Of a DNA stretch of 10,000 bases, positions 5,401 through 10,000 are shown piece by piece. The translations under genes were made by a program, and so were the position numbers. The stretch spans positions 1-10,000 of the forward strand of contig MCFG01000456.1 in the NCBI GenBank assembly GCA_002104895.1. The letters are read 5' to 3'. Position 1 is the first letter of the stretch. Each line of letters begins with the position of its first letter. The notes below the pieces were generated by a model, which was given only the letters and a program-made list of their open reading frames with translations, did no database searches and was not told the DNA's origin. The DNA comes from Anaeromyces robustus (Eukaryota > Neocallimastigomycota > Neocallimastigomycetes > Neocallimastigales > Neocallimastigaceae).

Positions 5401-7267
5401 TTTCACAATCACTACATTCACTAGTTGATTCGGTTGGAATTTCAGTTACGTTATCTTCAAAAGTTGTTGATTCATCAGTTGGTTCTTCTGTTGTGTTAGT
5501 AGTTTCTGATTCATCAGTTGGTTCTTCTGTTGTGTTAGTAGTTTCTGATTCATCAGTTGGTTCTTCTGTTGTGTTAGTAGTTTCTGATTCATCAGTTGGT
5601 TCTTCTGTTGTGTTAGCAGTTTCTGATTCATCAGTTGGTTCTTCTGTTGTGTTAGCAGTTTCTGATTCATCAGTTGGTTCTTCTGTTGTGTTAGCAGTTT
5701 CTGATTCATCAGTTGGTTCTTCTGTTGTGTTAGCAGTTTCTGATTCATCTTCAGTTGGTTCTTCAGTTGGTTCTTCAGTCGGTTTTTCAGTTGGTTCTGA
5801 TTCATCTTCAGTTGGTTCTTCAGTTGGTTCTTCAGTCGGTTTTTCAGTTGGTTCTGATTCATCTTCAGTTGGTTCTTCAGTTGGTTCTTCAGTTGGTTTT
5901 TCAGTTGGTTCTGATTCATCTTCAGTTGGTTTTTCAGTTGGTTCTGATTCATCTTCAGTTGGTTTTTCAGTTGGTTCTGATTCATCTTCAGTTGGTTTCT
6001 CAGTTGGTTCTGATTCATCTTCAGTTGGTTCTTCAGTTGGTTCTGATTCATCTTCAGTTGGTTTCTCAGTTGGTTCTGATTCATCTTCAATTGGTTTTTC
6101 AGTTGGTTCTGATTCATCAGTTGGTTCTGAATCATCAGTTGGTTCATCATCTGGTTCTTCATTTTGTTCTTCAGTTGGTTCTGAATCATCAGTTGGTTCA
6201 TCATCTTGTTCTTTATTTTGTTCTTCTTCTGGTTCTTCATTTTGTTCTTCAGTTGGTTCTGAATCATCAGTTGGTTCATCATCTTGTTCTTTATTTTGTT
6301 CTTCTTCTGGTTCTTCATTTTGTTCTTCAGTTGGTTCTGAATCATCAGTTGGCTCATCATCTTGTTCTTTATTTTGTTCTTCTTCTGGTTCATCCTTTTG
6401 ATCTTCATCAGCATCCTTAGGATTTTCAGTTGTTCCTTCTTCTTCCTTTGGTTCTTCTTCTTGTTCTTCATCTGGTTCATCCTTTTGATCTTCATCAGCA
6501 TCCTTAGGATCTTCAGTTGTTTCTTCTTCTTCCTTTGGTTCTTCTTCTTGTTCTTCATCCTTTATATCTTCCTTTTGTTCTTCTTCTGGTTCATCCTTTT
6601 GATCTTCATCAGCATCCTTAGTATCTTCAGTTGTTTTTTCTTCATCCTTTGTATCTTCTTTTTGTTCTTCTTTATCCTTTGGTTCTTCTTCTTGTTCTTC
6701 ATCCTTTGTATCTTCCTTTTGTTCTTCTTTTTCTTCCTCATCCTTTGTATCTTCTTTTTGTTCTTCTTCTTTTTCTTCCTCATCCTTTGTATCTTCTTTT
6801 TGTTCTTCTTCTTTTTCTTCCTCATCCTTTGTATCTTCTTTTTGTTCTTCTTCTTTTTCTTCCTCATCCTTTGTATCTTCCTTTTGTTCTTCTTCATCCT
6901 TTGGTTCTTCTTCTTGTTCTTCTTCATCCTTTGGATCTCCTGTTATTTCTTCTTCATCTTGTTCTTCTTTTACATCTTTCTTTTCTTCACGTTTTTCTTT
7001 TAATTCAGATTGTTTAACTTCACTTTTTTCTTCGATACAAAAACCATACTTTTTTTCACAACCATTTTCAACATAACATTTCTCCTTATTATCTGTTATA
7101 CTATAAGTTTTTCCATTGTTACAGCATAATCCTTCACCAACTATTTGATTATTAACTGACCCACATGGTTGATCTTTTTCATTAACAATACTTTTTGTTT
7201 GAATTATTGGTATAAATATACCAAGTAAAACTATCAATAAAATTGTCAAATTCTTGGTTAAAACCAT
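2471..7267 (-). CDS. Giant secreted CBM18-like, E/T/S-repeat (mucin-like) protein, N-terminal part
   Basis: This is an open frame of 1,598 codons. The ATG at 7265-7267 is supported by an in-frame TAA four codons upstream (7277-7279), by A at -3 and G at +4, and by a convincing signal peptide immediately after it. Protein order: hydrophobic signal (1 to about 26); a six-cysteine hevein-like module (C35-C77); acidic E/K/D repeats (about 80-385); E/P/T repeats of 11 residues (about 386-509); seven 13-residue repeats with N-T-T sequons (about 510-600); then a T/E/S stalk with C-S-D-C motifs. No enzyme domain, dockerin or internal membrane segment is seen. The annotated stop (TGA at 2471-2473) follows a tail FNCINY that is foreign to the repeat and arises from a one-base shift at 2490-2492, so residues after about 1592 are probably artefactual. 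The product probably acts outside the cell, bound to chitin or cell wall; that role is inferred from the modules. Not recognised as a named gene. Confidence 0.9.
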   Translation of the reverse strand: MVLTKNLTILLIVLLGIFIPIIQTKSIVNEKDQPCGSVNNQIVGEGLCCNNGKTYSITDNKEKCYVENGCEKKYGFCIEEKSEVKQSELKEKREEKKDVKEEQDEEEITGDPKDEEEQEEEPKDEEEQKEDTKDEEEKEEEQKEDTKDEEEKEEEQKEDTKDEEEKEEEQKEDTKDEEEKEEQKEDTKDEEQEEEPKDKEEQKEDTKDEEKTTEDTKDADEDQKDEPEEEQKEDIKDEEQEEEPKEEEETTEDPKDADEDQKDEPDEEQEEEPKEEEGTTENPKDADEDQKDEPEEEQNKEQDDEPTDDSEPTEEQNEEPEEEQNKEQDDEPTDDSEPTEEQNEEPEEEQNKEQDDEPTDDSEPTEEQNEEPDDEPTDDSEPTDESEPTEKPIEDESEPTEKPTEDESEPTEEPTEDESEPTEKPTEDESEPTEKPTEDESEPTEKPTEDESEPTEKPTEEPTEEPTEDESEPTEKPTEEPTEEPTEDESEPTEKPTEEPTEEPTEDESETANTTEEPTDESETANTTEEPTDESETANTTEEPTDESETANTTEEPTDESETTNTTEEPTDESETTNTTEEPTDESETTNTTEEPTDESTTFEDNVTEIPTESTSECSDCETTTYDKDLSFTESTTESTTETEIYGSTTESTTETETPTESTTELTTESTSECSDCETTTFDKDFSSTESTTEVITVSTTETETPTETSTETSTESTTETETPTGSTIEECGTTCISESTTETETQTESTTETETPTESTTETESPTESTTETSTESTTETETQTESTTETSTESTTETSTESTTETPTESTTETSTETSTTETSTTETSTTETSTTETSTESTSECSDCETTTSDKDFSSTESTTEIITETTITETSTESTTETETPTESTTETSTETSTETSTETSTETSTETSTESTTETETPTESTTETSTETSTESTTETSTESTTETSTESTTETSTESTTETSTETSTTETSTESTTETSTETSTESTTETSTESTTETEIPTESTSECSDCETTTSDKDFSSTESTTEIITETTITETSTESTTETETPTESTTETSTESTTETSTETSTETSTETSTETSTETSTESTTETETPTETSTESTTETSTESTTETPTETSTESTTETSTESTTETSTETSTESTTETSTESTTETEIPTESTSECSDCETTTSDKDFSSTESTTEIITETTITETSTESTTETETPTESTTETSTESTTETSTETSTESTTETSTETSTELTTETSTESTTETETPTESTSECSDCETTTSDKDFSSTESTTEIITETTITETSTESTTETETPTESTTETETPTESTTETETPTESTTETSNETSTELTTETSTESTSETPTESTSECSDCETTTSDKDFSSTESTTEIITETSTESTTETETSTESTTETETPTESTTETSTESTTETETPTESTTETETPTESTTETSTESTTEIPTETSTESTTEIPTETPTESTTETSTESTTEIPTETSTESTTEIPTETPTESTTETSTESTTETPTETSTESTTEIPTETSTESTTEIPTETSTESTTETPTETSTESTTETPTETSTESTTETPTETSTESTTETFNCINY
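2483..2492 (-). other. Reading-frame break: one extra A plus a nearby substitution
   Basis: The repeat normally reads gttgattcagttgaagtt on the plus strand. Here it reads gttgatgcagttgaaagtt: t has become g at 2483 and there is one extra a in 2490-2492. Skipping one A restores an uninterrupted T-E-T-S-T repeat in an 830-codon frame. Both oddities lie within ten bases and nowhere else in the stalk, which favours a consensus or assembly error; a genuine allele with a truncated product is the alternative. Confidence 0.85.
3158..5416 (-). repeat. Seven-copy C-S-D-C super-repeat within the stalk
   Basis: The motif E-C-S-D-C-E-T-T-T-x-D-K-D occurs with its CxxC codons at 5405-5416, 5237-5248, 4715-4726, 4208-4219, 3740-3751, 3446-3457 and 3158-3169. 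Spacings are 168, 522, 507, 468, 294 and 288 nt, all multiples of three. The following F-S-S-T-E-S-T-T-E-I-I-T-E segment is nearly identical in the inner copies. The two copies nearest the N-terminus are the most diverged (Y-D-K-D-L and F-D-K-D-F). One more cysteine pair, C-G-T-T-C at 5060-5074, lies between copies two and three. The length differences come from varying numbers of T-E-T-S units. Confidence 0.9.
5469..5741 (-). repeat. 39-nt (13-residue) repeat, seven copies, each with an N-glycosylation sequon
   Basis: The landmark gattcatcag starts at 5469, 5508, 5547, 5586, 5625, 5664 and 5703, an exact 39-nt period. Each copy encodes E-S-E-T-(A/T)-N-T-T-E-E-P-T-D. Asn-Thr-Thr is a canonical N-glycosylation sequon, giving seven sites at 13-residue spacing. 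The first four copies in protein order have Ala before Asn and the last three Thr, so the array grew as two sub-blocks. One further sequon (N-V-T) lies just downstream in the protein, near 5445-5455. Confidence 0.9.
5742..6120 (-). repeat. 33-nt (11-residue) S-E-P-T-E-K-P-T-E-D-E repeat block
   Basis: The core unit is 33 nt (gattcatcttcag followed by ttggtttttcag and ttggttct). It encodes D-E-S-E-P-T-E-K-P-T-E in tandem, and in the 3' part of the block it is extended by extra E-E-P-T units. The Pro every few residues argues for an extended, non-helical rod. It lies between the acidic block and the sequon-bearing repeat. Confidence 0.85.
6175..6408 (-). repeat. 78-nt (26-residue) coding repeat, three copies
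   Basis: The landmark ttggttctgaatcatcag recurs at 6175, 6253 and 6331, exactly 78 nt apart, with a shortened 54-nt copy starting at 6121. Each unit encodes an E-Q-N-K-E-Q-D-D-E-P-T-D-D-S-E-P-T type segment. All spacings are multiples of three, so the frame is kept. The copies are nearly identical, which points to recent tandem duplication. Confidence 0.85.
6410..7030 (-). repeat. Acidic E/K/D repeat block
   Basis: Encodes about 200 residues of almost only Glu, Asp, Lys, Gln, Thr and Pro, built from variants of K-E-D-T-K-D-E-E-E-K-E-E-E-Q (14-15 residues, best copies 6640-6900) and, nearer 6410-6620, from D-A-D-E-D-Q-K-D-E-P units. On the plus strand it appears as TTC/CTT-rich tracts. It should be strongly negative, unstructured and extended. 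It forms the linker that separates the degenerate N-terminal module from the glycosylation-prone region. Confidence 0.85.
7037..7165 (-). other. Degenerate N-terminal hevein-type (CBM18-like) module, six cysteines
   Basis: Residues 35-77 read C-G-x(11)-C-C-x(14)-C-x(5)-C-x(6)-C, with the G-L-C-C and G-F-C signatures and a G-C-E-K-K-Y-G-F-C end that matches the G-C-Q-S-E-F-G-I-C end of the intact modules at the other end of the gene. Compared with those, the second and fifth cysteines are missing, and the S-K-Y-G-W-C sugar-binding face is replaced by N-N-G-K-T-Y. In hevein these two cysteines pair with each other, so exactly one disulfide has been lost. Chitin binding may be weak or absent; a structural or capping role is possible. 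Confidence 0.75.
7190..7267 (-). other. Signal peptide
   Basis: Residues 1-26 start with M-V-L-T-K-N, run through a strongly hydrophobic core of Leu, Ile, Val and Phe (about residues 7-22), and end in a polar stretch Q-T-K-S before the first cysteine module. This is the classic layout of a cleavable ER signal. Cleavage probably falls between residues 22 and 27; the exact site cannot be set by eye. A signal anchor is less likely because the cysteine module follows at once. Confidence 0.85.
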
Positions 7268-7320
7268 TTTGAAATATTAATTAAACATATAATATTGAAA
7301 AAAAATTATTTAAATACAAG
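7268..7320 (-). promoter_or_regulatory. Putative 5' leader and core promoter of the giant gene
   Basis: Upstream of the ATG the minus strand has a TATTTAAATAA element (7306-7316), about 40 nt from the start codon, and a T run just after it. The start codon context is favourable (A at -3, G at +4). In DNA this AT-rich, TATA-like words are frequent by chance, so only the start context is firm; the TATA call is weak. Confidence 0.25.
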
Positions 7321-7716
7321 TATATCAATAGATGTTTGTGTGTTATATTGTTTGTAATGTCTTAAATATTCCTTACTGATAATTATTATTTTAGTTTTGT
7401 AAATAAATTATAATTTATACATAAATATTAGATTATATTATATTATATTATTGATACAAAATATTATATATATTGTTATAAAAAAAATAAATACGAAAAA
7501 TATATTATATTAAATTATTAGTTGAATATATATTTTTTTTATATTTTTTATTTATTTTTATTATTTTCAAAAATGTTAAATAATTAACAATTTTTTTTTA
7601 TTATTATTATTATTAGCAAAATAAATAACTTTTTATTATTAACATTAAAATAATTTAAATAATAAATATATTGACAAATTTTTAAATAAAAAAAAATATA
7701 AATAGTTTGCAAAGAG

Positions 7717-7751
<35 letters not shown>
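7717..7751. repeat. 35-nt A homopolymer
   Basis: An uninterrupted run of 35 A on the plus strand, followed by gaaattattttc and a TTTTTA microsatellite. It lies about 450 bp upstream of the minus-strand gene, where long poly(dA:dT) tracts commonly keep promoters nucleosome-poor. No upstream coding or retroelement sequence suggests it is a retroposed poly-A tail. Confidence 0.85.
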
Positions 7752-7753
<2 letters not shown>

Positions 7754-7783
7754 AATTATTTTCTTTTTATATATATTTTTTTC

Positions 7784-7816
7784 ATTTTTATTTTTATTTT
7801 TATTTTTATTTTTTGT
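7784..7816. repeat. (ATTTTT)n microsatellite
   Basis: Five near-perfect ATTTTT hexamer units directly after the 35-nt A run and a T-rich spacer. The adjacent complementary A and T tracts could pair, but this is expected from composition. Confidence 0.8.
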
Positions 7817-8340
7817 ATTATATATTAATTTGCAATATATGTTTATCATACATTAAAATATATTAATCAATATAAATTAATATTATTATATATATTTTAT
7901 CAAGATCAAAAAAAAAAAGTAAAAAAAAAAAAAAATAAAATAAAAGAATGAACATATTAATAAAAATTAGTTATTAAAATAATAATTATTAATTATTCTA
8001 TATATGGCTATATTTTAATTATTTAATGAATAATATATGGATGAAATATCAATATTTATATTTATGTATATATATTAACAATATATTTAATATATAATTT
8101 AATTATTGTAATATAAATAATTTATTATTTTATATAATTGATAATATATATTAATATATAAAAATGATAATATGTATTTATTTTAAAATACAATATAATA
8201 TATAAAAAAAATAAATAAATTTGATATTTAATATATTATTTTATTTCATTTATTTCCATTTTATATTTAATATATAATAATATTATTTGTTTTTTTTTAT
8301 ATATATATTATTTTATAATTTTATAGAATTAATTTTTTAT

Positions 8341-8443
8341 TCATTAATTTATTTATTTATTTATCCATTTATTTATTGACTTATTTATTTATTTTATTTC
8401 ATTTATTTATCTACTTATTATTTATTTATTTATTTATTTATTA
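8341..8443. repeat. (ATTT)n microsatellite, interrupted
   Basis: Roughly 100 nt of tattt units (four-base period) interrupted by atcc, gact, ttcat and ctac variants. A second, purer array of the same unit lies at 8834-8893. Both are non-coding. Confidence 0.85.
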
Positions 8444-8633
8444 CATAAAATTATTTATAATTCAATATTATAGATTATACATAATATATATAAAGATTTT
8501 TTAATATAAACAAAACATTTTTAACGAATAATAAAAGTTTTTTTTTTTTTATTATACAATATTTAGAATTTTATATATTATCCATTTAATTGATTAATTG
8601 GATTATTCATATATTATTTATTTATTCTTGCCA

Positions 8634-8682
8634 TTTTTTTTTTTAATATTAATAATTATTATTAATATTATTAAAAAAAAAA
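8634..8682. repeat. AT palindrome flanked by T and A runs
   Basis: aatattaataat at 8645-8656 and its perfect reverse complement at 8658-8669 surround a single T. Outside lie a T run (8634-8644) and an A run (8673-8682) that would extend the pairing after a short mismatch. It could extrude as a hairpin, or act as a T-run terminator-like element, but no gene is next to it. Confidence 0.6.
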
Positions 8683-8833
8683 TTCTATTTTTAATTGTCA
8701 CAATAAATAAATAGAGCTTCAATTAATATATGATATCCTAAATATTATAATATATTATATTATATAATTTACATAAAACAGAATTTCGGTATATCATAAA
8801 AAAATTGCTAATGTTACTCCAAAAAAAAAAAAT

Positions 8834-8893
8834 CTTATTTATTTATTTATTTATTTATTAATTTATTTATTTATTTATTTATATATTTATTTA
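8834..8893. repeat. (ATTT)n microsatellite
   Basis: About 60 nt of tttatttatt repeats, interrupted once by ttaatt and once by atat. Same unit as the array at 8341-8443. Confidence 0.85.
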
Positions 8894-9333
8894 CATTAAA
8901 GTATAAATAATAAAAATTATAATCCAATCATGTTAAAGAAATGTTTACCAAAAATGTTAAATTTTCTTTTTTATTTTTTTATATTATTATTTTATAAATT
9001 AATTAGAGTAACACAAAATATAAACAAAAAAAATTCAAGAATATCATTCTATAAATAAATATATAAATAATATAATATATAAATAAATTATAATAAATAA
9101 ATAAATAAAAGTATTTGTTTTTTAAATAAATATAAGCCTTTTTTTTTATTGAATTTTTTTTTGTATTATTGGTATTAGCCATGTTAACCATTCTGTATAA
9201 ATTTTTTTTATTTAAAAAATATATAATATTATAATATATTAACATAATATATTATGTAATTAAGATTTTTTTTAGTTAATTATTTGTTAATTAATTATTC
9301 ATTAATTATATTGTATTATTTATAAAATAATAT

Positions 9334-9391
9334 ATTGTATTATATTATATTATATTATATTATATTATATTGTATTATATTATATTATATT
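9334..9391. repeat. (TATAT)n pentanucleotide array
   Basis: About eleven 5-nt units (attat/tatat) with two tgtat variants. A shorter stretch of the same unit occurs at 7433-7452. Non-coding. Confidence 0.85.
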
Positions 9392-10000
9392 TAATATTCT
9401 ACTTAATATATAATATTTATTATCCATGTATAGAATCTATAGCGGATAATCTTAAAAATAAATTAATATTTACATTTATAAAAAAAAAAATTTAAAACAA
9501 TATAAACTATTATATAATAACTATTGGAATATATGTTATAATATTTAATAAAATAAAGCTATTTAAGTATTACATAATATTAGCCTTCTATTATGGCTAA
9601 ATAAATGTTAATAATTATATTAATAGCAATAGTGATTAAAAATTTTTATAATAAAAAATAAAAAGCATTTGTATATTACTATTACTATTGCAAATTATAT
9701 ATAACTTTTTTAATTATTACCTGTATCGACCGTTATATAAAATCAAAATTCACAAAGAAAAATTTTTTATAAATTTTCAAAATTGTTATATATATTATAA
9801 TATTATTAATGTCTATATTAGTATATTTAATAATATATTAAATTAATTCATATGTATCATTATATTATATTTAGGATATATTATTTATACATATACCTAA
9901 AAATCATAATTAGTTAATATTTTATATAGTTTGTATATTAATAATTTGTTTCATTATATTAATTTATATATTAATATATTTGTATATTAATATATTAATA

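Larger units (their letters stand above)
1741..5468 (-). repeat. T/E/S-rich stalk (T-E-S-T-T-E / T-E-T-S / T-E-T-P repeats)
   Basis: About 1,240 residues of near-uniform Thr/Glu/Ser with occasional Pro, made from interleaved 12-nt (tcagttgaagtt type) and 15-18-nt (tcagtagttgat type) units. Nearly every second residue is Ser or Thr, so dense O-glycosylation is expected if the protein is secreted; Glu is spaced regularly between them. Cysteine motifs break the repeat at intervals (see the C-S-D-C entry). The block spans the frame break at 2490-2492. Confidence 0.9.
7268..10000. other. AT-rich intergenic region, no gene seen
   Basis: About 2.7 kb composed almost wholly of A and T, with dense stops in all frames. 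Apart from the microsatellites, A run and palindrome listed separately, I see no coding, tRNA, rRNA or transposon signal. Slightly less monotonous patches occur at about 9425-9450, 9580-9700 (including an 8-bp inverted pair at 9626-9633 and 9684-9691, and a 6-bp pair at 9580-9585 and 9595-9600) and 9720-9735. None forms a recognisable element. Confidence 0.8.

Noticed and set aside
1741-5468. CRISPR-like array
   Set aside because: Repeats are coding, of irregular length, and have no unique spacers of constant size.
5446-6558. 370-codon minus-strand N/Q/K/L-rich frame, and plus-strand S-V-G-S-S repeats in the same region
   Set aside because: Off-frame and antisense readings of the acidic and E/P/T repeats, without start context or unique sequence.
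1-7267. Cellulosome scaffoldin or dockerin-bearing enzyme of an anaerobic fungus
   Set aside because: The cysteine modules fit hevein-type CBM18, not the fungal dockerin (CBM10-like) pattern, and no catalytic domain is visible.
7717-7751. Poly-A tail of a retroposed element
   Set aside because: No element body, target-site duplication or coding remnant lies next to the run.
9003-9245. 80-codon minus-strand open frame rich in Tyr, Ile, Asn and Lys
   Set aside because: Composition is what random A/T DNA would encode; no domain, no codon bias, no conserved feature.
7268-10000. Mitochondrial or apicoplast-like DNA because of the extreme A/T content
   Set aside because: No tRNA, rRNA or organelle gene is seen, and it adjoins a nuclear-type secretory gene.

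Overview
The window looks like a piece of a very AT-rich eukaryotic genome, most probably an anaerobic gut fungus (Neocallimastigomycota). Three things point that way. The non-coding DNA is almost pure A/T, with long homopolymers and ATTT or TATAT microsatellites. The one gene encodes a secreted protein with hevein-type chitin-binding (CBM18) modules of the CCSKYGWCG...YC...GCQ style that is common in those fungi. The rest of the protein is extreme low-complexity E/K/T/S/P sequence. Other AT-rich eukaryotes such as Dictyostelium cannot be excluded from sequence reading alone.

Layout: one giant gene on the minus strand fills positions 7267 down to 1 and leaves the window at its 3' end. In protein order it has: a signal peptide; a degenerate six-cysteine CBM18-like module; an acidic E/K/D block; E/P/T repeats of 26 and 11 residues; seven copies of a 13-residue repeat that each carry an N-T-T sequon; a stalk of more than 1,200 residues made of T/E/S repeats and punctuated by seven C-S-D-C motifs; a lysine-rich block alternating with Ser/Asp/Glu clusters; poly-Thr linkers; and two nearly identical intact eight-cysteine CBM18 modules plus the start of a third. 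About 2,420 residues are visible. The reading frame breaks once, at an extra A near 2490-2492. Downstream of that base the same repeat protein continues without a stop for 830 codons to the window edge, so the break looks like a one-base indel or assembly error inside one gene.

Positions 7268-10000 are about 2.7 kb of non-coding DNA with a 35-nt A run, several microsatellites and an AT palindrome. No second gene, RNA gene, transposon or CRISPR array is visible there. The right part of this region may simply be a long intergenic spacer.

Read together, the protein looks like a secreted, mucin-like, probably heavily glycosylated rod with chitin-binding modules at both visible ends. This would suit a cell-wall or extracellular-matrix linker or adhesin. 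That function is inferred; no catalytic domain, dockerin or membrane anchor is visible in the window.
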